Source: Flavobacteriaceae bacterium
GTDB lineage: Bacteria; Bacteroidota; Bacteroidia; Flavobacteriales; Flavobacteriaceae
Direction: 5' to 3'
DNA length: 15,000 nt
Assembly: GCA_014763515.1 (NCBI GenBank)
Contig: JACXVH010000013.1
Location: forward strand, 1 to 15,000
Position numbers and translations under genes: made by a program
Shown: positions 1 to 6,006 of the stretch, piece by piece
Numbering within the stretch: the first letter of the stretch is position 1
How the letters are laid out: each line of letters starts with the position of its first letter
The notes under the pieces: generated by a model
What the model saw: the letters and a program-made list of their open reading frames with translations, nothing else
The model's database searches: none
Told to the model about the DNA's origin: nothing

Positions 1-858
1 GGAGTTTTTAATGTAATTGGTGGTTGGTTTGTAACTGCTTTTGTTGCTTTTTCTATGGCTTCAATAGTAGCATTATTACTTAAAGTAGGTAAAGTATTTT
101 CTTTTGTTGCAATAATGATTTTAGTAGGTATTTTACTTTACAGAAGTGGAAGAAAATATATTGCAAAAACAAAAGAAGCGGAAGAAGAAGAAAAGTACTC
201 AAGAGCAGATGTAGCAACAATTAAAGAAGTTATATCAGAAAGTTCTGTTCAAATTGCTCGAGTAATTAATAAGACAAATTCATTGTATTCTGATGTAGTA
301 GATAATTTAGGGCTACAAGATTTAAATAAGTTAAAAGAAAACAGAAAAAAGCTTAAAAAACTTGAAAAAAGTGTTGATGACTTAAAAGGTAACTTGTTTT
401 ATTTTATTAGAAACTTAGATGAATCTTCAGTAGAAGGAAGTGAATTTTATATTTTAATTTTAGGTTATTTGCAAGATATGGTTCAGTCAATTGGCTATAT
501 TACAAATAATAGTTATTCTCATGTTAATAACAACCATAAAGGTTTAAAATTCAATCAAATTAGAGATTTAAAACTTGTTGATGAACAATTACAACATTTA
601 TTTGATAGATTAGAGGCGAGTTTTCAAAAAGAAGATTTTACAGGTTTACAAACTGTAATTTCGGAAAAAGATCAGTTACTAGGAACAATATCTGGTTTAA
701 TTCAAAAGCAAATTTTAAGAATTAGAACTACTGAAAATAGTCCGAAAAATAGTAAGTTGTATTTTGGTTTATTATTAGAAACAAACGATTTAATAAAAGC
801 AACTATGAATTTATTAGAATTGTTTCAAGATTTTGATACACATGTAAAAAGTAAATAA
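1..858 (+). CDS. Inorganic phosphate transporter, PiT family, C-terminal part (5' end outside window)
   Basis: The reading frame is open from base 1, so this is the 3' end of a longer gene; the ATG at 55 is internal. The first codons give G-V-F-N-V-I-G-G-W-F-V-T-A, which resembles the last repeat of PiT (PF01384) phosphate permeases. A second hydrophobic span follows (about window residues 28-46), then a basic turn and a long, charged, helical, soluble region of about 230 residues (K-K-L-E-K, E-E-E-E-K patches) that looks like a cytoplasmic PhoU-like helical bundle. PiT proteins import phosphate using an ion gradient; PhoU-like domains usually restrain phosphate uptake, so the fusion may carry its own regulator (inference). 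The gene ends at a TAA followed at once by a symmetric terminator. Family assignment rests on the membrane end and the tail architecture; most of the permease is not visible. Confidence 0.8.
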   Translation, partial: GVFNVIGGWFVTAFVAFSMASIVALLLKVGKVFSFVAIMILVGILLYRSGRKYIAKTKEAEEEEKYSRADVATIKEVISESSVQIARVINKTNSLYSDVVDNLGLQDLNKLKENRKKLKKLEKSVDDLKGNLFYFIRNLDESSVEGSEFYILILGYLQDMVQSIGYITNNSYSHVNNNHKGLKFNQIRDLKLVDEQLQHLFDRLEASFQKEDFTGLQTVISEKDQLLGTISGLIQKQILRIRTTENSPKNSKLYFGLLLETNDLIKATMNLLELFQDFDTHVKSK

Positions 859-860
859 AT

Positions 861-888
861 AAAAAGGAGGTTTTAAAACCTCCTTTTT
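861..888. terminator. Bidirectional intrinsic terminator between the PiT and nfu genes
   Basis: A perfect palindrome of A5-GGAGG-TTTT / AAAA-CCTCC-T5, continued by two more T on the + strand. It starts 2 bases after the PiT stop and abuts the stop codon of the convergent Nfu gene (889-891). Its A and T flanks give a U-tract on either strand, so it can serve both genes. Confidence 0.85.
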
Positions 889-1782
889 TTATGCGTTTAA
901 TGCTTCAACTTTTATTTCATTATCATGAAGCATCTGTTTTAGCATGTTTTCTATTCCGTTTTTAAGAGTAAAGGTAGAGGAAGGGCAACCACTGCAAGCA
1001 CCTTGTAAAATTACTTTAACAGTTTTATCTCCTTCATTGTAAGAATCAAACATAATGTTTCCGCCATCACTTTGAACTGCTGGTTTAACATATTCTTCTA
1101 AAATATTTATAATTTGTTGCGAAGTTGTATCTAACTTGTCAAAATAAACATCTTGTTGTTTTTGGTGGTTTACTGTTTCAACAATTTTACTTTCATCAAC
1201 AGCAACATTTCCTTTTTCTAAGTATTCTTTGATAAAATTTCTAACTTCAAAAGTTACATCTTCCCATTGTACAATATCGTATTTTGTAATCGAAACGTAG
1301 TTTTCATCAATAAAAATTTCTTTTACAAAAGGAAAGTTATATAATTCTTTAGCTAACGGAGAGGCTTTAGTTTCTTCAATGTTTTTGCATTCAACCATTG
1401 TTTTGGTTAGTAGTTTATTACTCACAAATTTCATTACTGCTGGGTTAGGAGTAGTTTCACCGTATATTGTAATAGGAACTTTTTTAATTTCTTCCTCTTT
1501 AACAATTACTCCACCTTTTTCAATGAAATCGGCAATTTGGCTTGCTACTTCCTCTTGAACATCTTCCCATTCAACTATTGAAAATTTTTCAATTGCAATA
1601 AAATTACCAGAGATAAAAACAGTTTTTACAAAAGGTAAATAAAACAGCTGCATTGCAAGTGGTGAGTTTTTTGTGTCGTCAATATTTTTAAACTCATAGC
1701 TTTTCCCTTTTACAATGAAATCTTCTGTTTCAAATTTAACAATAGCTGGGTTATTTGTTGGTTTTATTTCAATTCTAGACAT
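889..1782 (-). CDS. NifU family Fe-S cluster scaffold/carrier with two Nfu N-terminal domains
   Basis: A 297-residue protein of the Nfu class, which carries [4Fe-4S] clusters to apo-enzymes in the cytoplasm. Two tandem copies of the Nfu N-terminal domain (PF08712 type) are visible, about residues 7-95 and 110-195. They share N-P-A-(I/V), a K-N-I-(D/E)-(D/E)-T-K block, S-P-L-A, F-V-K-(T/E)-(V/I)-F-I and W-E-D-V. After a linker, residues 218-292 form the NifU C-terminal domain (PF01106), with S-D-G-G-N and G-A-C-S-G-C-P-S-S. Cys263 and Cys266 are the CxxC pair that would hold a cluster shared between two subunits. No signal peptide. The start is the only ATG just downstream of a -7 box (TATCTTTG), leaving a leader of only a few bases. 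The gene stands alone, convergent with the PiT gene and divergent from porP. Confident in family; the client enzymes are unknown. Confidence 0.92.
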   Translation of the reverse strand: MSRIEIKPTNNPAIVKFETEDFIVKGKSYEFKNIDDTKNSPLAMQLFYLPFVKTVFISGNFIAIEKFSIVEWEDVQEEVASQIADFIEKGGVIVKEEEIKKVPITIYGETTPNPAVMKFVSNKLLTKTMVECKNIEETKASPLAKELYNFPFVKEIFIDENYVSITKYDIVQWEDVTFEVRNFIKEYLEKGNVAVDESKIVETVNHQKQQDVYFDKLDTTSQQIINILEEYVKPAVQSDGGNIMFDSYNEGDKTVKVILQGACSGCPSSTFTLKNGIENMLKQMLHDNEIKVEALNA

Positions 1783-1793
1783 AATTTTTTTTG

Positions 1794-1801
1794 CAAAGAT
1801 A
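1794..1801 (-). promoter_or_regulatory. -7 box for the nfu gene
   Basis: Read on the - strand this is TATCTTTG followed by C, an exact match to the Bacteroidota TAnnTTTG element. It ends 11 bases before the ATG at 1782, so the transcript leader would be very short. No clear TTTG -33 element lies 19-21 bases upstream. Confidence 0.55.
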
Positions 1802-1874
1802 CAAGTATCGGATTGATTGATGTTAATATTAAAAAAACTTTATGATAATGTATTTTTTCTTGTTCAAAAATTTA

Positions 1875-1882
1875 TATCTTTG
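1875..1882 (+). promoter_or_regulatory. -7 box for the porP/sprF-like gene
   Basis: TATCTTTG, the same octamer as in the divergent nfu promoter, 56 bases before the ATG at 1939, leaving a leader of roughly 45-50 bases. The -33 region is T-rich without an exact TTTG at the usual spacing. Confidence 0.5.
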
Positions 1883-1938
1883 GCGAATTAGGTCTTAATA
1901 TTTTCTTAAAAATTAGACAATAATCGCTAACAGTTACA

Positions 1939-2943
1939 ATGATGAATCTTAAAAAAAGTTTATTAATTTTTACCTTTTTTATACTACAAGTTTCTTTTTC
2001 GCAAGAAGGTATTGCAGTTTATTCAGATTATTTATCCGATAATTATTATTTAATCCATCCTTCAATGGCGGGAGCCTCTAATTGTGGAAAAGTAAGGTTA
2101 ACTGGTCGCCAACAATGGTTTGGTCAAGAAGATGCACCAGCGCTTCAAACCTTAAGTTTTAATACAGCTTTAGATGAGGATGGTATTTCGGGTGTTGGTA
2201 TTATTGCATTTAACGACAAAAATGGTTATCATTCTCAAAAAGGAGCAAAGTTAACTTATGCGCACCATTTAAGATTCTCTAGAAATGAAATAGACTTAAA
2301 TCAGTTATCTTTTGGATTAAGTGCAGGTCTGGTTCAAAGTGTTTTGGATGGTACTGATTTTATTAATCAACCTTTTGATCCAAATGTTGTTCCTGGAGTT
2401 ATTACAAAAGATTCTTATTTTAATGTTGACCTTGGAGCATCTTATTTTTACCAAGATTTCTTTACTCACTTTACAATAAAAAATTTCTTAGCTAATAAAA
2501 GAGAATTATATACTGATGTAGAATCAGATAATCTAAGAAAATATTTGTGGAGTGCTGGTGCTGTTTTTGGAGATGAAGATAGATTATTATTTGAACCTTC
2601 ATTTATGTTTCAATATACCGAAGAAACAACAGAAAAAGCGATTGATTTAAATATGAAAGTTTACAAAGGAATGGATTTTGGTCGTCTTTGGGGTGGACTT
2701 TCTTATAGAAGAAGTTTTGATGGTGGTCAATATAATTCTAATGGCGGTTTAGAAGAGCAAAAACTTCAATGGATTACTCCAATTGTTGGGGTTAATTATA
2801 AACAATTTATGTTCTCTTATACTTATTCTCATATTATGGGCGATATCAAATTTGATAATGGAGGATTTCACCAAATTACTTTAGGTATAGATATCTTCTG
2901 TAGAGATAAAGCCTGGGATTGTAACTGTCCAGCTGTAAATTAA
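1939..2943 (+). CDS. PorP/SprF family outer-membrane protein (type IX secretion system-associated)
   Basis: A 334-residue protein with an N-terminal signal peptide (basic M-N-L-K-K, hydrophobic core to about residue 20, cleavage before Q22). The mature start, with Y-S-D-Y-L-S-D-N-Y-Y-L-I-H-P-S-M-A-G-A, is the typical opening of PorP/SprF proteins. It continues with R-Q-Q-W-F-G and alternating beta-strand segments of an outer-membrane barrel. In the T9SS, PorP/SprF proteins help export or anchor particular secreted proteins such as gliding adhesins; many paralogues sit beside one adhesin gene, but none is next to this copy. The last barrel strand is followed by a short tail with Cys321, Cys328 and Cys330 (C-N-C), and Cys49 lies near the mature N terminus. 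Two ATGs are in tandem (1939 and 1942); either could be used. A strong terminator follows 19 bases after the stop. Confidence 0.88.
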   Translation: MMNLKKSLLIFTFFILQVSFSQEGIAVYSDYLSDNYYLIHPSMAGASNCGKVRLTGRQQWFGQEDAPALQTLSFNTALDEDGISGVGIIAFNDKNGYHSQKGAKLTYAHHLRFSRNEIDLNQLSFGLSAGLVQSVLDGTDFINQPFDPNVVPGVITKDSYFNVDLGASYFYQDFFTHFTIKNFLANKRELYTDVESDNLRKYLWSAGAVFGDEDRLLFEPSFMFQYTEETTEKAIDLNMKVYKGMDFGRLWGGLSYRRSFDGGQYNSNGGLEEQKLQWITPIVGVNYKQFMFSYTYSHIMGDIKFDNGGFHQITLGIDIFCRDKAWDCNCPAVN

Positions 2944-2962
2944 TTTTTTTAAATAATATATT

Positions 2963-2990
2963 GTCCCGATTAGTCGGGACTTTTTTTTCT
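2963..2990 (+). terminator. Intrinsic terminator after the porP/sprF-like gene
   Basis: A 7-bp stem GTCCCGA / TCGGGAC (2963-2969 with 2974-2980) with loop TTAG, followed by eight T (2981-2988). It is one of the few GC-rich spots in the region and a textbook Rho-independent terminator. The next gene starts only 8 bases beyond it. Confidence 0.9.
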
Positions 2991-2998
2991 AATTAATT

Positions 2999-3517
2999 AT
3001 GTTGATTAAAGAAGTAAACGGAAAATATCCTCAAGTTCCTGAGGATTGTTATGTAGCAGAAAACGCAACGATTGTTGGTGATGTAACTTTTGGTGAAAAA
3101 TGTAGTGTTTGGTTTAATGCAGTGGTAAGAGGCGATGTTAATTCTATTACTATCGGTAATAAAGTGAATATTCAAGATGGAGCCGTAATCCATTGTACTT
3201 ATCAAAAGCATCCAACTGTAATTGGGAATAATGTTTCTATCGGTCACAATGCAATTGTACATGGCTGTGTAGTTCACGATAATGTTTTGATTGGAATGGG
3301 GGCAATAGTTATGGATAATTGTGTTGTTGAAAGCAATTCTATAGTTGCTGCAGGTTCTGTTGTAACACAAAATACTGTTGTAGAAAGTGGTACTATTTAT
3401 GCTGGAATTCCTGCTAAAAAAGTAAAAGAATTAAATGCAAGTGATTTTGCCGGAGAAATAGAAAGAATATCTAATAACTATGTAATGTATTCTTCTTGGT
3501 TTAAAGAAGAAGAATAG
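2999..3517 (+). CDS. Gamma-class carbonic anhydrase family protein (left-handed beta-helix, hexapeptide repeats)
   Basis: 172 residues, the usual size of YrdA/PaaY/CaiE-type gamma-carbonic-anhydrase-like proteins. Hexapeptide repeats run from about residue 18 to 140 (for example V-G-D-V-T-F, I-G-N-K-V-N, I-G-N-N-V-S), then a C-terminal helix. Conserved active-site features are visible: R44-G-D46, Q59-D60, and zinc-ligand histidines H65, H83 and H88 (I-H-C, then G-H-N-A-I-V-H). These match the His / His-x4-His pattern of gamma carbonic anhydrases, which work as trimers with the metal shared between subunits. Whether it hydrates CO2 is uncertain, because many family members are inactive in assays and the acidic proton-shuttle loop of archaeal Cam is not apparent. 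It starts 18 bases after the terminator hairpin without a clear promoter of its own, and its stop codon lies one base from the murI stop. Confidence 0.88.
   Translation: MLIKEVNGKYPQVPEDCYVAENATIVGDVTFGEKCSVWFNAVVRGDVNSITIGNKVNIQDGAVIHCTYQKHPTVIGNNVSIGHNAIVHGCVVHDNVLIGMGAIVMDNCVVESNSIVAAGSVVTQNTVVESGTIYAGIPAKKVKELNASDFAGEIERISNNYVMYSSWFKEEE
3490..3511. other. Perfect 8-bp inverted repeat inside the 3' end of the carbonic-anhydrase gene
   Basis: TTCTTCTT (3490-3497) pairs with AAGAAGAA (3504-3511) around a 6-base loop. It encodes part of the S-S-W-F-K-E-E-E tail and lies just past the end of the convergent murI gene. No U-tract follows on either strand, so it is not a classical terminator. 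It could be a 3'-end hairpin for murI RNA or chance from Lys/Glu/Ser codons. Confidence 0.3.
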
Positions 3518-3518
3518 T

Positions 3519-4298
3519 TTAGAAATCTAAATAAAAAACATTGTGATGAAAACCAAGTATATTCTCTAGTATGCTTGGTTCATTGTTTGTATAGAATACA
3601 TTTTTACCCTTTTCTTGAGAAGGATTCACAATTCCATTTACTTCAAGAATATTCTTAGTTTGTTTGGCTACTGCTTCTCCAGAATCAATAATTTTAATTG
3701 AATTTGGAATGATTTTCTTGATTTGAGGAACCAAATAAGGATAATGACTACAGCCTAAAACTAAATAATCTATGTTTTGTGCTACCATTGGTTTTAGATA
3801 CGTTTCTAGTAGTTCCATCATCTCAGCCGATTCTATATCTCCATTTTCTATAAGTTGTACCAATCCATGGCCAATTTGCTCGATTATTTTGATATTGGTA
3901 TAGCTATTTACCTTTTCATGAAACAAATCGCTGTTAAGTGTTCCTTTTGTAGCCAAAATGCCTATTGTATGTGTTTTGGTTGAATTGGCGGCAGGTTTTA
4001 TAGCGGGTTCAATTCCTATGAAGGGAACGTCATATTTTGCGCGTAATTCTTTAATTGCATTCGTAGTAGCAGTATTACATGCTACGATAATAAGTTTTGC
4101 ATTTTGTTCCAAAAGAAATTCTGTGTTTTTAAAGCTTAACGCTATAATCTCTTCTTTAGTTTTTAAACCATATGGCGCATTTTTGCTATCAGCTAAATAC
4201 AAAGTATTTTCATTTGGTAACAAAGTATTGATTTCTCTCCAAATAGAAGTTCCACCAACACCCGAATCAAAAAGGCCAATTACGTTTGAATTACTCAT
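3519..4298 (-). CDS. murI: Glutamate racemase
   Basis: 259 residues, full length for MurI, which converts L-glutamate to D-glutamate for peptidoglycan in the cytoplasm. The cofactor-independent racemase motifs are present: I-G-L-F-D11-S12-G-V-G-G at the N terminus, Y-L-A-D-S-K-N-A-P-Y-G, V-A-C74-N-T-A-T in the first half, and L-G-C183-S-H185-Y-P in the second. Cys74 and Cys183 are the expected acid/base pair. No signal peptide. The ATG at 4298 gives the standard N terminus right before the D-S-G motif, so no other start is likely. It lies downstream of, and on the same strand as, the bam/ompH cluster but is cut off from it by a strong terminator whose U-tract overlaps the presumed murI promoter. 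It converges on the carbonic-anhydrase gene with one base between stops. Confidence 0.96.
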   Translation of the reverse strand: MSNSNVIGLFDSGVGGTSIWREINTLLPNENTLYLADSKNAPYGLKTKEEIIALSFKNTEFLLEQNAKLIIVACNTATTNAIKELRAKYDVPFIGIEPAIKPAANSTKTHTIGILATKGTLNSDLFHEKVNSYTNIKIIEQIGHGLVQLIENGDIESAEMMELLETYLKPMVAQNIDYLVLGCSHYPYLVPQIKKIIPNSIKIIDSGEAVAKQTKNILEVNGIVNPSQEKGKNVFYTNNEPSILENILGFHHNVFYLDF

Positions 4299-4302
4299 AA
4301 AA

Positions 4303-4310
4303 CAAAAGTA
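4303..4310 (-). promoter_or_regulatory. Possible -7 box for murI
   Basis: On the - strand this reads TACTTTTG, matching TAnnTTTG. It ends only 4 bases before the murI ATG, so transcription would start at or within a few bases of the start codon (leaderless or nearly so). The -33 position falls in the terminator hairpin and shows no TTTG. Confidence 0.35.
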
Positions 4311-4314
4311 TAAA

Positions 4315-4352
4315 AAAACTGCTCATTTTAGATTAGTAAAATGAGCAGTTTT
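4315..4352 (-). terminator. Strong intrinsic terminator after the second ompH gene
   Basis: A perfect 16-bp stem: AAAACTGCTCATTTTA (4315-4330) pairs with 4337-4352 around a 6-base loop (GATTAG on +). On the - strand it is followed by more T (4312-4314), giving a U-tract of about seven. It lies 23 bases past the ompH stop and closes the long minus-strand cluster. A T-run is also present on the + strand, but no + gene enters from the left. Confidence 0.85.
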
Positions 4353-4375
4353 AAAATATTGTTTTCTTATTTTTA

Positions 4376-4879
4376 TTAGAAACCTAATTCTTTTTTAACA
4401 TCAGCTAAAAGATCTGGACCATTAGCTACTAAAACACCACCACCAGTAGTTGCATCTAAAACGTAATCAATACCTTTAGCCGCAGCAACTTTTTGAATTG
4501 CTTTTTGAGCTTTTTCTAAAATAGGTTTTAATAATTCCATTTCTTTTTTACCTAAGTCAGTTTGAACACTTTGTTGGAATTGTTGAATACGTCCACCCAT
4601 TTCTTGCATTTCTTTTGAACGAGATTCGTTTAAAGCTTCGCCAGCAGTAGGAGCTTCTTGTTCATATTTTTGCATTTTAGTTTGGTACTCTTGAACCATT
4701 GTTTTGTATTCTTTGTCGTAGTTTTCTTTGATTTTGTCTAATTGCGATTGAGCAGCTTTCATTTCCGGCATGTTTGTCATTAAAGCTTGTACATCAATAT
4801 GAGCAACTTTTGATTGAGCAGATGCTTGTGCACCTACAAACATTACTAATGCAATAACTAAAGTTTTTAATTGTTTCAT
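4376..4879 (-). CDS. OmpH/Skp family periplasmic chaperone (short paralogue)
   Basis: 167 residues, typical Skp/OmpH length. The signal peptide has M-K-Q-L-K, a hydrophobic core, and A-S-A-Q with cleavage near residue 22. The mature start K-V-A-H-I-D-V-Q-A-L-M is the first beta strand of the Skp body. A long coiled coil rich in K, E and Q follows (about residues 40-110), then the returning helix and the closing strand (G-I-D-Y-V-L-D-A-T). Skp holds unfolded outer-membrane proteins in the periplasm and hands them to BamA. It lies 33 bases downstream of a second, longer ompH and behind bamA, the classic linkage, so co-transcription is likely. A strong terminator follows. I am confident of family and role; the division of labour between the two paralogues is unknown. 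Confidence 0.92.
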   Translation of the reverse strand: MKQLKTLVIALVMFVGAQASAQSKVAHIDVQALMTNMPEMKAAQSQLDKIKENYDKEYKTMVQEYQTKMQKYEQEAPTAGEALNESRSKEMQEMGGRIQQFQQSVQTDLGKKEMELLKPILEKAQKAIQKVAAAKGIDYVLDATTGGGVLVANGPDLLADVKKELGF

Positions 4880-4912
4880 GTTTATTCTAAATTAATATAA
4901 GGTTGTTTTAAA

Positions 4913-5914
4913 TTATTCTTTTTTATTTTTTGCAGCTTCTCGTTCTTCAAGTATTTTCTTTCTTTTTTCTTCGAGAGCTTTTTTACGCTCTTCTATTTTT
5001 TTCTGCTTTTCTTCTTCTAGTTTTTGTCTTTTTTCTTCAGCTGATAATTCAGTTTTTGCCTCAGAATCTTCTCCTTCTTTGATTACGTCATTGGTATCAT
5101 CATTATTTTTTATTTTGCCTTTAACATCATCTGTATCTTCATTCTCAATTACCGTGCCATTTTTTTTATTGTTTCTTTCTTCTAGAGTTTTAGCTCTTTT
5201 CTCTTTCATTTCTTTTTTACGAGCTGCAATCAAACTATCTCTAGTTGCTTTTTTATCAGCAAGTAATTTTTCTCTAGCTGCTTTTCTTTCATCAAGAATT
5301 TTTTGTCTCTCTGCAAGTGCAGGATTTTGATCTTGCATGTCTTCAAGAGCTTCTTCGTTTTCTTGTTCTTTTAATTGCTTTTTGGTTAATTGTTCTCTTT
5401 TTTCTGCGCGTGTGATGGTTCTAATTACTAAATCACTTATGTCATGGCGTTGTGCAGCAAAAAGCATAGTTAAATCAGATGATTTATCGAAAACAAAATC
5501 ATACTTCTTTTTTTCGGCAATATCTTGAATAGAAGTAAATACTTGATCTTGTATAGGTTTTACTAGAACCGTTTTTTGAATGATTAAATCACCTTTAGGT
5601 CCAAATCTTTTTTCTTGATAATTTAAAAGTTCTTTTTCTAGATAAGAAATTTCTTCTTCTCGCTCTTCAACTAATTCTTTGGTTAAAAAAGCTTTTTCTG
5701 TTTTTAAATTATCTTTTAATTTATTGATTTCATTTTTCTTAACTTCAATATCTTGCTTCCATTTTACAGTTTTTTGCTCTAGTTGGTTTTTAGCTTCAGC
5801 ATAACTAGGAACTTTCTCTAAAATGTATTCCATGTCAATATAAGCAATTCTTATTCCTCTTGATTGAGAAAATGAAATTGATGAAATTAATAATAAAAAG
5901 AGTAATTTTTTCAT
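4913..5914 (-). CDS. OmpH/Skp family protein with a long charged C-terminal tail
   Basis: 333 residues, about twice the usual Skp length. Signal peptide residues 1-17 (M-K-K-L-L-F core, S-F-S-Q cleavage). Residues 20-165 look like the Skp fold: I-R-I-A-Y-I-D-M-E-Y-I-L at the start, a charged coiled coil (45-100), then K-Y-D-F-V-F-D-K-S-S-D near 137-147. Beyond residue about 168 there are roughly 165 extra residues. Lys/Glu/Arg-rich helices (about 169-252 and 290-333) flank an acidic, low-complexity middle (about 253-289) with two related units, E-D-T-D-D-V-K and D-D-T-N-D-V-I-K. It is predicted to be periplasmic. It follows bamA by 92 bases and precedes the short ompH by 33. The Skp half suggests a client-holding chaperone; the tail's function is unknown to me, with a spacer, self-association or envelope contact all possible. 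Confidence 0.88.
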   Translation of the reverse strand: MKKLLFLLLISSISFSQSRGIRIAYIDMEYILEKVPSYAEAKNQLEQKTVKWKQDIEVKKNEINKLKDNLKTEKAFLTKELVEEREEEISYLEKELLNYQEKRFGPKGDLIIQKTVLVKPIQDQVFTSIQDIAEKKKYDFVFDKSSDLTMLFAAQRHDISDLVIRTITRAEKREQLTKKQLKEQENEEALEDMQDQNPALAERQKILDERKAAREKLLADKKATRDSLIAARKKEMKEKRAKTLEERNNKKNGTVIENEDTDDVKGKIKNNDDTNDVIKEGEDSEAKTELSAEEKRQKLEEEKQKKIEERKKALEEKRKKILEEREAAKNKKE

Positions 5915-5942
5915 GTTGTAACTTTTATCGTTTTGGATAATT

Positions 5943-5983
5943 TCTCAAAAACTCTCGAAAGATAAGAAATATTTTGAGAGTTT
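5943..5983 (-). other. Two overlapping, mutually exclusive hairpins between bamA and ompH
   Basis: TCTCAAAA (5943-5950) can pair with TTTTGAGA (5972-5979). AAACTCTC (5949-5956) can pair with GAGAGTTT (5976-5983). The arms overlap, so the RNA can form only one stem at a time. The site lies in the 92-base gap after the bamA stop (6007) and before the ompH start (5914), on the transcribed strand. No U-tract follows and no TAnnTTTG box is visible in the gap. This suggests an RNA processing, stability or partial-attenuation element rather than a full terminator, but it could be chance in AT-rich DNA. Confidence 0.35.
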
Positions 5984-6006
5984 AACACTCATATAACGCT
6001 ATGTTG

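Noticed and set aside
2993..3370. Minus-strand open frame across the carbonic-anhydrase gene
   Set aside because: It is the antisense shadow of a clearly conserved hexapeptide protein; its translation is rich in Asn, Tyr, His and Cys with no domain.
3958..4344. Plus-strand frame antisense to murI
   Set aside because: It overlaps the full conserved N-terminal half of murI and runs through the terminator hairpin; no recognisable protein.
5000..5330. Possible DNA tandem repeat in the tail of the long ompH
   Set aside because: The similarity is from recurring Lys/Glu/Arg codons; the units are not regular in length and no exact long repeat is seen.
5079..5528. Two plus-strand frames inside the long ompH gene
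   Set aside because: Their Ser/Leu/Phe-rich translation is the antisense of Lys/Glu codons in a real gene; no start signal or family.
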